Shown here one piece after another: positions 50,687 to 60,381 of a stretch of DNA of 64,000 nt. The notes beneath the pieces are model-generated. The model was not told the origin of the DNA and made no database searches. It worked only from the letters and a program-made list of their open reading frames with translations. Position numbers and translations under genes: made by a program. Source of the DNA: Anthracocystis setariae (lineage: Eukaryota > Basidiomycota > Ustilaginomycetes > Ustilaginales > Ustilaginaceae); assembly GCA_928724745.1 (NCBI GenBank), contig CAKMXJ010000016.1, positions 124,001 to 188,000 on the forward strand, in the 5' to 3' direction. Position 1 is the first letter of the stretch; each line of letters starts with the position of its first letter.

Positions 50687-52297
50687 ATGGCCTCGTCCGA
50701 TCTCTATGACCTGACGATAGCGTCACACCTCATCATCGAGTCGTTCCTTCTTTCTCAAGGCTACGCTTCTTCGGCATCCCAACTTCGTACCGATGCGACG
50801 CGAGCTGGCCTCACGCTTCCAGCCTTACCGCACGATGCTGACTCCTCGTTCGATATGCGACACCTCGTCGAATCCTATCGCTCCAACATGAGCGCCGAGC
50901 AAAGGAAAAAGAAAGCGGCGCAGCTCAACGCAACACATGCCTCGCGATCCATCGTCGACCCACTCACCCTTCCGCTTCCAGGTGCAACCACATTGCCCTT
51001 CAAACTCACACAGACCTACTCCACACTCCACGCCTCCAACATCCTCTCCATAACGCGGCTGAACCTTCCAAGGCGAACGTTTGATCTCACCAAATCAGAT
51101 TACGTCAACTCGGTGCAAGAATGCCTCGTGACCACCGCAGCAGACAAGCGCATTGTATTCTCGAACATGGATACGGGAGAGGTGGACGAGATCCTGGAGA
51201 GTAGAGACGGTCATCAAGCAGCTGTGCTGAGTGTGGCTCAGGATCCACAGGATCCGCGATGCTTGATAAGCTCCGGTATGGACGCCAGGGTTGTCGTCTG
51301 GGATTTGCTCACGAGAAAGCCGATCCAGGTGCTGCAGGAACACAACAAATTCGTAGTCAAGGTCGCTGTCAGCCCTACAGGAGAGTACCTTGCGAGCATT
51401 GGATATGACAAAAGGTTGGTCGTCTATCGCAGGAAGCACCAAACCACCTTCCCACCATCCTCGCCAGCCGATAATCACGACCAGGTGGATGACGAGGTGG
51501 AGGAGTTGAAGGGCGACCGATACGTAAAGGCGTTCGAGATGGAGACGCAGACCAATCCGGAAGCCATCCTCTTCCTCCGAGCTGGCGTCTCCCCGCAAGT
51601 TCCAGACCAAGATGCACCAGCCGCTGTGATTGCCGGCCAAGTAGTCGTTCATGAAGCACGTCGAAAACGCACTTGGCTTTGCTTCACCGTACGCAACGAT
51701 TGCTTCATCCACTACCTCGCACTCCCGCTATCTGCCGACTCGAACCTCGACGAACAACTTTCTCTCACACACCTTGAACCATCATCCTCCAGCCCCACCT
51801 CGTCAGCAGACTGGACGCTACACAGCTTCAACACCAATCCGAACGTCGACGACCTACACGTCTCGTATTCGCTCCTTTCGCTCTCCCTCCATCCGTCCTC
51901 GCTGTACGTCTGTGTGCAGACGGGCGATCAGACCCTCTCGCGCCTCCTCCTCCTACTGCCACTTAGCGCCACACGCGCGTCGATCATCTACACAGGCGTC
52001 TCGACGAGTGCCTACACACTGCCACGCCACAGCTGGTTGCCGTCAGGACGAGGTGTGTGGTTGAACGGCGAAGACGGCGTTGCAAGACTGGTGGATGTCA
52101 AGGGGAGGACAAGGGCATGTGTGCTAGCCCACGGCATGCGCAGCGATGCAGCAGCTAGTTGGACTCGCGGTGGCGGCGGAAACACTATCATCAAAGATAT
52201 CGTAGTTATGTCCGAATCCCAAGTGGCAAGTTGTGGCTTCGACCGAACAGTCCGCATCATCTCCCTTCCCCCTCCTCCCATTACCACTACCCATTAA
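50687..52297 (+). CDS. LisH and WD40-repeat protein, 536 aa
   Basis: Residues about 8-40 (TIASHLIIESFLLSQGYASSASQL) form a LisH-like dimerisation motif. At least three WD40 blades are recognisable: GHQAAVLSVAQDPQDPRCLISSGMDARVVVWDLLT, HNKFVVKVAVSPTGEYLASIGYDKRLVVY and a last blade near the C-terminus (IVVMSESQVASCGFDRTVRIISL). A scaffold role is likely; the specific complex is unknown. The start has a good context (CATCATGGCC). Confidence 0.8.
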   Translation: MASSDLYDLTIASHLIIESFLLSQGYASSASQLRTDATRAGLTLPALPHDADSSFDMRHLVESYRSNMSAEQRKKKAAQLNATHASRSIVDPLTLPLPGATTLPFKLTQTYSTLHASNILSITRLNLPRRTFDLTKSDYVNSVQECLVTTAADKRIVFSNMDTGEVDEILESRDGHQAAVLSVAQDPQDPRCLISSGMDARVVVWDLLTRKPIQVLQEHNKFVVKVAVSPTGEYLASIGYDKRLVVYRRKHQTTFPPSSPADNHDQVDDEVEELKGDRYVKAFEMETQTNPEAILFLRAGVSPQVPDQDAPAAVIAGQVVVHEARRKRTWLCFTVRNDCFIHYLALPLSADSNLDEQLSLTHLEPSSSSPTSSADWTLHSFNTNPNVDDLHVSYSLLSLSLHPSSLYVCVQTGDQTLSRLLLLLPLSATRASIIYTGVSTSAYTLPRHSWLPSGRGVWLNGEDGVARLVDVKGRTRACVLAHGMRSDAAASWTRGGGGNTIIKDIVVMSESQVASCGFDRTVRIISLPPPPITTTH

Positions 52298-52458
52298 AGC
52301 CAATCAACCAACCTCAATTCAGCTGCGAAACGTCAAACGACGGCACACATCCCACCCACTCCCCATGAAATCAATCTCAATCCAATCCGATCACCTAGAT
52401 TAAATAAAACAAGCAGAATACCGATACATCTCGTCGAGTGGGGGGCGTGGGGGGTTGT

Positions 52459-53955
52459 TTAAAGCTTGTTGGAGGGTTCGTTGGGCATGCCTACGGCGGT
52501 TTGGAGTTTCTCGTAGATCTGGTGACCGTGACTGATGGGGGTGAAGTTGACGTGGGTCGCTAGGGCTCTTGTATCTACCATTTCGGGCACGACGTCTTTA
52601 AGCGTGTTGGCACCTAGGAGACGCATGTTCATTTCCATTTCGGCTTTGAGAAGCTGGATGGCGTGGACGACGCCGTCGCTTCCATAGGCCGAGTAGGCGT
52701 AGAGGAACGGACGACCGATGCCGACGGCGGTGGCACCCATGGCGACGGCTTTGAGCACATCCGAGGCACGACGTACACCACCATCGACAAAGATCTGGAA
52801 CATGGGGTTGGGCAACAGATTGCGCGCCTTGAGCGCTTCCACCACTTCACCCAACACCTCGATACCGGAGCGCGCAAAGTCGAGCTGTCGACCACCGTGG
52901 TTGCTAAGAACCACGCCAGCAAGGCCCAACTCGGCAGCGCGAACCGCGTCCTCCCAGCACTGCACCCCCTTGAGCACGATCGGCATCTTGGTGACCGACC
53001 TCAGCCAGGTCATATCGTCCCAGCTGAGACTTGGGTCGATAAACGACGAAATCGCTCGAGCCGCTCCCTGCGATCGATCCACATTGTCCTTGTTCGAGTT
53101 CTGCTCGTGCGATCCGACATCGTCAAACTTCATCCTCATGTCCTTCTCCCTCCTACCGAGCTGAGGCGCATCAACCGTGACAAAGAGGCCCTTGATGCCT
53201 GCATCTTCGGCCTTTCTGATGATTTTTTCGGTGATCTTGCGATTCGAGTTGACGTAAAGTTGCATGAACTGAACCTGGTCGTCGTGCGTCTTGGCACCGA
53301 CGATCTCCTCGAACGAGCACGAGGCGAGCGTGGGGATCATCTGAATGACGCCTTGCTTGCCTGCGGCGACGGTGAGGTTCTTCTCGCCATCGGGATGGCC
53401 GAGCTTTCCGAGCGCTGTGGCGGTAATGTAGATGGGCAGCGTGGATTTCTGACCGAGAAGCGAGGTGGAAAAGTCGACCTTGGACACATCGCGTAAGATG
53501 CGAGGACGGAACCAGATTCGTCCAAACGCGCTCGTGTTTTCACGCATCGTGACTTCGTCATCGGCACCAGACGAGTAGTAGGCCCAAGCGGTAGGTTTGA
53601 GCACCTTCTTGGCGATCACCTCGAAATCGTACAGGTTGAGACACTGCGAGAGAGGAGGGATGGCGTCTGGATCTTGCTTAGCCACAGCTTTGGACTGGTC
53701 CGGCTGTTGCTTCTTGATGGTGCTTGGGTCGACTGGGCCGAGGCATTTGTCCTTGGGCAGATTCTCCTCGAGCGTACCGGGCGGGTGGATGGGGTCGTAT
53801 TCTTCGGTGGCATCCTTGCCTGCGTATTTGAGGATGATGCCAGCTCCACCGGGATGGTCGGGCAGGAATTCGGTGACGTCGTAGGCATTGCCGTGGACGA
53901 TGACCCAGCACGAATCGCGCGAGTTGTGCTTTGCGACTTGGTCGAACTTCAACAT
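52459..53955 (-). CDS. CYB2: Flavocytochrome b2-like L-lactate dehydrogenase, 498 aa
   Basis: Oxidises L-lactate to pyruvate and passes electrons to cytochrome c. The cytochrome b5 domain (1-80) has both haem-ligand sites (FLPDHPGGAG and EEYDPIHPPG); the FMN domain (about 105-490) has YYSSGADDE, LFVTVDAPQLGRRE and the catalytic SNHGGRQLDFARSG. Yeast Cyb2 carries a long targeting sequence before the b5 domain; this frame starts at the b5 domain and shows none, so the protein may be cytosolic or an upstream exon is missed. Confidence 0.92.
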   Translation of the reverse strand: MLKFDQVAKHNSRDSCWVIVHGNAYDVTEFLPDHPGGAGIILKYAGKDATEEYDPIHPPGTLEENLPKDKCLGPVDPSTIKKQQPDQSKAVAKQDPDAIPPLSQCLNLYDFEVIAKKVLKPTAWAYYSSGADDEVTMRENTSAFGRIWFRPRILRDVSKVDFSTSLLGQKSTLPIYITATALGKLGHPDGEKNLTVAAGKQGVIQMIPTLASCSFEEIVGAKTHDDQVQFMQLYVNSNRKITEKIIRKAEDAGIKGLFVTVDAPQLGRREKDMRMKFDDVGSHEQNSNKDNVDRSQGAARAISSFIDPSLSWDDMTWLRSVTKMPIVLKGVQCWEDAVRAAELGLAGVVLSNHGGRQLDFARSGIEVLGEVVEALKARNLLPNPMFQIFVDGGVRRASDVLKAVAMGATAVGIGRPFLYAYSAYGSDGVVHAIQLLKAEMEMNMRLLGANTLKDVVPEMVDTRALATHVNFTPISHGHQIYEKLQTAVGMPNEPSNKL

Positions 53956-54704
53956 GATGGTTGGGGAAAAACTAGCTTGATGGCGATGTTGATGTGTGGG
54001 GAGGAGAGGGCCACGTAATGGATGCGGGCAAGGTTCGAGTTGTGCGTATATATTGGTTTGGGGGTGGGGTGGGGGGGGGGGCGAGTGTGGGGTGGCAGTG
54101 GCAGTCAGTGTGGAGCCAATACTGTAATGTGAGTAACCGAAGTGGGCATATTAAAAAAAATAAATGACGGTTACCCCCTACAATACTACTAATTCGAAGG
54201 CCGAGAAAAGAGCCAATAATCCGATTTATAATAAATCAGTGCGGAAGCGCATCCAACCAACACGAGCGGAAATACGCCGCTCGCTGCCTTCTCCGCTTCG
54301 ACATGAAATTGTTTGCCTCACTCTCTCACTCACTCACTCAACCTCGATCGATGGTGTTGTTCACTTTGCAAACTTCGGAATGGTGCGCATCAGTACAAAA
54401 CGCGGACAAGCACGGCCAAATCCATCGCACGCAAGTTGGTTTGGTCCGCCTGAGCCTTGACGCTCTGTCCCCCTCTCTGTCTGTATAGGCGAGGCGGCCG
54501 ATCGACTGCCAACAACAGCACGCACCGGCGACTCAAAAGCCAGTGGGGCGCGCGGGGAGATGACGGAGATACCTGACCCGAATTTTAAGCGCAATTCCAC
54601 TATCTCCATCCACCGTGTTAGCTAAGGTGTGGTCTTTATGACATCTCAAATTGGAACGGAAAAGCTATATAAATACAATATCAAGACGGCGATGCGTGAA
54701 CTTG
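53956..54704. other. CYB2-like gene upstream region
   Basis: 750 bp; a G-rich run (about 54059-54081) and TATATATTGG (about 54048, plus strand) lie near the CYB2 start. A TATATAAATA box at 54667-54676 is close upstream of the tRNA. No protein gene is seen. Confidence 0.4.
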
Positions 54705-54810
54705 CTTCGTTAGCGTAGTTGGATTATCGCATCCGTCTAATACACGGTGCCTCAGTGTAGACTGAGTTGGTTACAACGGAAGGTCACTGGTTCGAGCCCA
54801 GTACGGAGCA
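54705..54810 (+). tRNA. tRNA-Ile (anticodon AAT), with 32-nt intron
   Basis: A full cloverleaf can be drawn: acceptor GCTTCGT/ACGGAGC with discriminator A, D stem GCG/CGC, anticodon stem TCCGT/ACGGA, variable loop AGGTC and T arm ACTGG-TTCGAGC-CCAGT. The loop reads CTAATA + A, giving anticodon AAT at 54740-54742. The intron 54744-54775 follows base 37 as usual and holds a perfect CTCAGT/ACTGAG hairpin. Confidence 0.85.
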
Positions 54811-56011
54811 TCTAATTTTTTTTTGCTTTCTATTTCTATAGCTGATTCCTAACAAAACCCAACCGCACCACACTACTGTACCTCGCATCCGCTTCCATCT
54901 CGCTCTAACCATCAGCGACAACAATAGTCTACTGCATATCACTCATCAAAGTTGACCGGCCTTTCATTAGTAGCCTGTGGGGGTTTATATATCTTTGAAG
55001 GCTAATCTCACGCATTTGCATCTACAGTATTGCAAAGCCTATTCGCCGTTGTGCCGTCAAGCCGTGCGGCGGTCCCGCCATGTCGCCATCTCATTACCAT
55101 ACCAACCCTAGCAATCTGCTCCCGCACTACCGCCCACTCAACCTCGATAAAGGAGAGATGAATGTTGCGCAGCAGCAAGGTACCATCGTCACGCGAGCTC
55201 GCTAGCACGCTTTCTTTTTCTTTTTCTTTTCTCCCTCTGTCTTTTTCTTGAGTTAGTGGCTACGTGGCGAGTGTCATGTTGATGCGATGCGACTCAATTT
55301 GCACGCCAGCGTTTGAGCGTTTGAGCGATACCACTCTGTAGATTGGGTGCGATTGTGCGTTGACGAAAAGGACCCTGAATAGTTGCAGTTGCAGTTGCAA
55401 GTACTGCAGCTGGGGCACATTATCAGTGTGTTCATGCATCAATCCCGCTACTGTATCAATAAAATAATAATGCAGGTGCGCGGCTCATGCATCAATAAAT
55501 CACCGTTTTTTTTTTTTGGGCCCAATCTATAGAGTATCCTATCTTTTGGGGCACGACAGCGGTGGCCCTCCTCCACAGTGCTCACTCACAGCCCACGGTG
55601 TTTAGCTTAGCGCCCCAATCTCTTTCCCTCATCTCTAACCTTCATCTCTCATCAAGCATATCATTACCTCTTCTTCCTGACTGGTCACATCTCGACGCGG
55701 TGCTCTCGTTGACGAGCCATCCTCATTCTCATCTCCATCTCGACAACCACCACCACCACCACCTTCAGTACCGTCGGAGTCATTCTTACTTCTGCGACAT
55801 CGATCGCATCCTTTATCTCGACCGCAGCGCCACCCTTGGTTTCTTGAGCCCTGCCGCTCCATCGGCATTGCATCTACGCCACACCATCTCGGCCCACTTC
55901 CACCATCGTATCGCATAGCCTTCCTTTGTTGTTCAGCGCACTCCGCCATTCTTGCTCCTTCGCTGCCTTGTAGATCAACCAAATCATATCAATACTGGCG
56001 TCTCCACCACC
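54811..56011. other. Region between tRNA and next gene
   Basis: 1.2 kb. The last part (from about 55560) is a pyrimidine-rich leader of the gene starting at 56012; a CCA repeat lies at about 55748-55764. The first part shows no gene. Confidence 0.4.
54815..54823 (+). terminator. Pol III T-run terminator of tRNA-Ile
   Basis: A run of T shortly after the tRNA 3' end. Confidence 0.8.
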
Positions 56012-58033
56012 ATGGCCTTTGTTCACCACCAGCCCCGCCAGCATGGTCGCGGTCGTCAAGACCATCTCGACGAATCACCATCCGCCTCCTATGCCACTGC
56101 TCAACATCGTCAAGAACGTCCACTTCCCCAAGACTGGAGTATCGTCTTTCCAGGTCGTTCGCGTGAATCACCACCATCTCCCACCATCCACACTGCCGTA
56201 TCCTCACCACCAACATCCGATCTTCTTCAACCACGATCCGCCTCAACAACTTCCTCCTCGGATCAAACGCACAACACCAATGCGCTTGCACTCACTTTGC
56301 CACCTCTCCACGATGGCACAGGTCGATTCCTAGCCTCTCCACTCAGCCCTGCTTCCACAGACATCGCCTCCATCGACGCCGCCTTGCAGTACAGTGCGGA
56401 TGACGACCGTCACTCGGAAGGTGCCTTTCCCGAATCCATCTTCAGCGGTACCGATTCACAGCTCGATGCAGACGAAGAGCTCGGTTTCGGCTCAGGTTCC
56501 GACTTTGACTTTGACAGTGATGCTGTAGCGTCATCTCATCCTAGTCGTAACTCGGCACCAAGGGGCACAACCCGTGCGCACTCTCAGTCTCGTTCAAGCC
56601 AATCCAGGCTAAGCCATGTCAGCATCGGCAGTGATGATGAAGATGCACAGGCGGGCTCGGCTAGTCACTTGCTCGGTAGCAAGGCCTGGTCGTTGCTAGG
56701 ACGACCCACTGGTTTGGAGAGTGTGCTCGAAATTCCATCCACCTCCGCCTCCACTCAGCTGTACTCGAGTGCCCACTCTAGTCGTCACGTGGGTCACGCT
56801 CGTCGTTCGGCTCACGAGCTCCCTGTAGTCTTGACGAGCGGATCCGAGCGCGAAGACGATCAACACTTGCAACTCTCACCAGCTACTCGACGCAACCACG
56901 CCGCTGCTGCTGCTGCTGCTGCTGCTGATGATGTCGACGATGCCGACCTTGCCATCAGCAACCACGCTGCCAGTGCCGGTCTCTCTCATCTCGACCACTC
57001 CGACCTTATGCGTCGACCCAAGCGACGTCATCGCCGCTCGGCAGCCGGTCGCTCGAGCAAGCGCAGCAACACATCTCAAAGCCTTCTCAGCATCGAATTT
57101 GACGCTCGACTCCTCAACGTCCGAGCCGATTCGCAAGCTCATTACCACGTGGACGGTGCAGAGACGCCACGCTCATCGACACACACCTCGAGAATGATCC
57201 AGCAAAACCCCTCCAAGACCACTCGGGTGATTGGCTCCATCTTGAAAAAGGTGTTCGACCTCGAACCCGAGGTGTTGGATGCATTCCTGCATGAGGATGC
57301 GGAACGACAGCCAAGTAGTGGTGCCGCCCCATCCGAGGAGGCGAGTGCCACAAGGCCCGAGTTCGGGTTTGCATTCGAAGCAGGCGAGGTACCTCTTACG
57401 TGCGCGCCACTCAGCGAAGCGGCAGCTGGCATGATGCTCGATGGTCGAAGCGAGCAGGAACGAAGCCCATCTCCTGTGGAAACTCAAGTCGAACGCCGTC
57501 TGGACCCATCCACCTCGCCGCTCTTCTGCAACGACAAGCCAGTAGAGGGGGAAGAATCAACCCATGCATCCTCCCTCCGTCTCACCGAAGCAGCGCTCCT
57601 GCAACGCGGATCTGCTTCCACCCGCCCCACCGCAACGCACGCACTCATGGAGCCAACCACGATGGAGGCATTCTCCGCATTTATCAACACCATGGTCATG
57701 CCCGTTCCCATGCCGTTCCGCTTGCTGGGAGCGCTGCTCGGATGGAATTCCATCTGGAACCACGGCCCATGTGGGGCCAACGCTAGTAAACAGAGAGAGG
57801 ACGACGCCCAAGAAGATGAGACAGCGAGTAGAGAGGCGGAGGAAGAGAGAAAGTATCGATATGAGAGGCTGCTTTCAGCGCAACAGGCCAAGGCGTGGAG
57901 CAAGAGGTACAAAGGTATCTTGTTTGCCAATGTGGACGATGAGGAGCCCAGTCCCGACGTTCCCGAGCTGTGGAGAGGCGAGGAACATCCTGCTATCGCT
58001 GCCCATTCCGAGAGCAGCTACAGCACTACTTAG
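56012..58033 (+). CDS. Disordered protein with possible AIM and C-terminal hydrophobic segment, 673 aa
   Basis: I do not recognise the family. Most of the protein is Ser/Asp/His-rich and disordered, with an Ala run (about residues 295-302). Two features stand out: D41-W42-S43-I44-V45, matching an Atg8-interacting motif (W-x-x-V after an acidic residue), and a conserved-looking C-terminal part with IGSILKKVFDLEPEVLDAFLHED (about 408-430) and a hydrophobic stretch MVMPVPMPFRLLGALLGWNS (about 560-580). This layout resembles selective-autophagy receptors, but that is inference. The start at 56012 (CACCATGGCC) was chosen over an open frame from 55952. Confidence 0.75.
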   Translation: MAFVHHQPRQHGRGRQDHLDESPSASYATAQHRQERPLPQDWSIVFPGRSRESPPSPTIHTAVSSPPTSDLLQPRSASTTSSSDQTHNTNALALTLPPLHDGTGRFLASPLSPASTDIASIDAALQYSADDDRHSEGAFPESIFSGTDSQLDADEELGFGSGSDFDFDSDAVASSHPSRNSAPRGTTRAHSQSRSSQSRLSHVSIGSDDEDAQAGSASHLLGSKAWSLLGRPTGLESVLEIPSTSASTQLYSSAHSSRHVGHARRSAHELPVVLTSGSEREDDQHLQLSPATRRNHAAAAAAAAADDVDDADLAISNHAASAGLSHLDHSDLMRRPKRRHRRSAAGRSSKRSNTSQSLLSIEFDARLLNVRADSQAHYHVDGAETPRSSTHTSRMIQQNPSKTTRVIGSILKKVFDLEPEVLDAFLHEDAERQPSSGAAPSEEASATRPEFGFAFEAGEVPLTCAPLSEAAAGMMLDGRSEQERSPSPVETQVERRLDPSTSPLFCNDKPVEGEESTHASSLRLTEAALLQRGSASTRPTATHALMEPTTMEAFSAFINTMVMPVPMPFRLLGALLGWNSIWNHGPCGANASKQREDDAQEDETASREAEEERKYRYERLLSAQQAKAWSKRYKGILFANVDDEEPSPDVPELWRGEEHPAIAAHSESSYSTT

Positions 58034-58558
58034 TTGCATTGCATTTCATTGCATCGCATCGCATTGAATCAATCAACCCCTTTCATCTTCATTTGTCCGT
58101 TTGCTCGAATAATGATCGATAGAAGCGCGTAAAAGCGGCCCATTCGTGAATGTCAGGTGTCGAAGCTGCAGCTGCAGAAATGCGCAGCATTGGGTAAGCC
58201 GGCTTTCACAAAACTTATGCAACAAGTTGCAGTTGGACCCTGGCGGTTGCGTGTCTGCGAGCTCACGCTGCCAACGGGCTACAAGAAGGGTTAGTCCGAG
58301 CCGGAAATTGGGTGTTTGCATGCAGGTTGGGAAGCATGCACCGATCTTCCTGCACGGTGCGCGGGTCACGTATAGTAGCTTCCCGCCCCTGATGGTGCTT
58401 TGCTTGTGGATTCGGTTGGGAGGTGGATTTCTTCTCCTTCCATATACATCCATTTGCCATCCGCCCATCCGCTCATCCATCCACCCTATCCGGTGCGTCT
58501 GTTTCTTTCCCTCCATCCCTGTTTGCGTGTTCCGTCCATCGTCCTTTGGTTCGCCACG
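58034..58558. other. Promoter region of the FAD oxidoreductase gene
   Basis: 525 bp; short repeats of CATCG/CATTG near 58035-58070 follow the previous stop. A pyrimidine-rich leader with CATCCATC repeats precedes the ATG at 58559. No gene is seen. Confidence 0.4.
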
Positions 58559-60259
58559 ATGAAGGTCGCCGTGGTTGGAGCTGGCGTCTCGGGTCTGTCG
58601 TCGGTCTGGGCGTTGAACGAATACTCTTCGCACGAAGTGCACCTCTTCGAACCACTCGCCTGGATCGGTGGTCATGCCAATACCGTCACATTCACGCCAC
58701 CCACCTCGGCCTCGCCGCTCACCGCGCCCAATACCCAGGTGGACACGGGCTTTATCGTGTTCAACAAGGTGACCTATCCGAACTTCCTGCGCTTCCTGCA
58801 ACTCACCAACGTCGAGATCCTCAACTCGGACATGAGTTTCAGCGTGACGCGCTTCCTGAACGGCACCTACGGTGGATTTGAATGGGCCGGCGGTAGTCCC
58901 GCGGCGTTGTTCTGCCAAGCCACCAACCTGCTGAATCCAGGCCACTGGAGGATGGTCTGGGACATTATCCGCTTCAACCAGCAATCCGTCGACTACCTTC
59001 GCCAGTGCAAAGCCAAACCGCTCCAAGGTGTTGAGGTCAGTATTGGTGAATGGCTCGATGAGCGTGGGTATTCGATGAGTTTTAGGAAAAACTATCTGAT
59101 CCCGATGACGGCTAGCATCTGGTCCACTGCACCCGAGACTGCTCTCAGCAGCTTTCCGGCGCTCACGCTGCTGCGATTTATGCACAACCATCATCTGCTT
59201 CAGATCCTCGATCGACCGCAATGGTTGACCGTCAAGAACGGCTCGCATTCCTACGTCAATCGGATCCTGTCGAACCTCGCCGCCGATCGCATCCACCAGG
59301 GTCACAACCACGGACAAGTCACCGCTGCATACATCGAGCCCAAGAGCGGCGGAAAGTGGACTCTGATCACGCGCGACGGTAACAAGTCGTCCGGTTGGGA
59401 TAAAGTCGTGTTTGCGTGTCACGCCGATCAGACCGCGTCCATCCTGAAAGCAGGCAAGGACAAGGCGCAGACGTGCGTCGAGCTCGACAAGGCGCTCGAG
59501 GTGCTTTCGCGATTCCAGTTTAGCGAAAACACCGCGGTGCTGCACTCGGACACTCGACTCATGCCCGTGCGAAGACAAGCTTGGTCTGCATGGAACTTTC
59601 TCGCCGAAACCACCTCGTCAACTTCTGGTGCCTCGGATGTGGATAGGGTGAGTCTGACGTACTGGATGAATCTGCTGCAGTCGCTACCGGAGGCCAAGTT
59701 TGGACCGGTGTTGGTGACGTTGAATCCAACGACGGATCCTGCGTCACCGTTTACGCCCCGCGCCGAGCTGGTGTTGAAGCGCCAGGCGTATACGCATCCT
59801 CTGTATACGCCCGACAGCGTATTGGCGCAGAAACAGCTGCGCCAACACCAAGGCGTCAAGGGCGCGTACTTTGCCGGTGCCTGGACCAACTATGGTTTCC
59901 ACGAGGATGGCTTTTCGTCCGGATTGCGTGCGGCAGACGCCATCGACGGCGTCTACCTGCCTTTCGACGTCAAGCATGCTGAGAGGCACATCCCCACAGT
60001 CAAACTTCTCGGTTGTACGGTGGTAGAGGCCATCGACGCGACCGCAAAAACGTGGGTGGTGCGCAAGTCAGCAGCCCTAGCATTTATCGTCATAGTCCAT
60101 CTGCTGGCAGTCGTAGAGTTGGGTCTCGGGTTGGTGGGCGGCAATAAACGCAGAAGCTCCAGTGTCAGCACTGTCAAAACTCACTTTAGAAACAGCCTCA
60201 CAAACCAACACCACCACCACCAGCAGCAGCAGCAGCAGGCTAAAGTTAAGAACTTGTAG
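58559..60259 (+). CDS. FAD/NAD(P)-binding amine-oxidase-like flavoprotein, 566 aa
   Basis: Begins at once with a Rossmann dinucleotide fold: MKVAVVGAGVSGLSSVWALNE, followed by the acidic end LFEP and GGHANTV, as in the COG2907 group of predicted flavoproteins. VDTGFIVFNKVTYPNF and a C-terminal FAD-contact stretch (GAYFAGAWTNYGFHEDGFSSG) also fit. A hydrophobic segment near 515-540 (AALAFIVIVHLLAVVELGLG) may anchor it, and the end is His/Gln-rich from CAC/CAG runs. The substrate is unknown; bacterial relatives often neighbour cyclopropane-fatty-acid synthase genes. Confidence 0.87.
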   Translation: MKVAVVGAGVSGLSSVWALNEYSSHEVHLFEPLAWIGGHANTVTFTPPTSASPLTAPNTQVDTGFIVFNKVTYPNFLRFLQLTNVEILNSDMSFSVTRFLNGTYGGFEWAGGSPAALFCQATNLLNPGHWRMVWDIIRFNQQSVDYLRQCKAKPLQGVEVSIGEWLDERGYSMSFRKNYLIPMTASIWSTAPETALSSFPALTLLRFMHNHHLLQILDRPQWLTVKNGSHSYVNRILSNLAADRIHQGHNHGQVTAAYIEPKSGGKWTLITRDGNKSSGWDKVVFACHADQTASILKAGKDKAQTCVELDKALEVLSRFQFSENTAVLHSDTRLMPVRRQAWSAWNFLAETTSSTSGASDVDRVSLTYWMNLLQSLPEAKFGPVLVTLNPTTDPASPFTPRAELVLKRQAYTHPLYTPDSVLAQKQLRQHQGVKGAYFAGAWTNYGFHEDGFSSGLRAADAIDGVYLPFDVKHAERHIPTVKLLGCTVVEAIDATAKTWVVRKSAALAFIVIVHLLAVVELGLGLVGGNKRRSSSVSTVKTHFRNSLTNQHHHHQQQQQQAKVKNL

Positions 60260-60381
60260 GAACATTGTGACCTTGACTCTCGGTTTGGGAAGTCGTATTC
60301 GCAACTCATTTCACATTGGACTGATTCACTAGAAAACAAATGTGATGCGAGGAAGAAAAAGAATACAGGGGGGGGGGTTGG

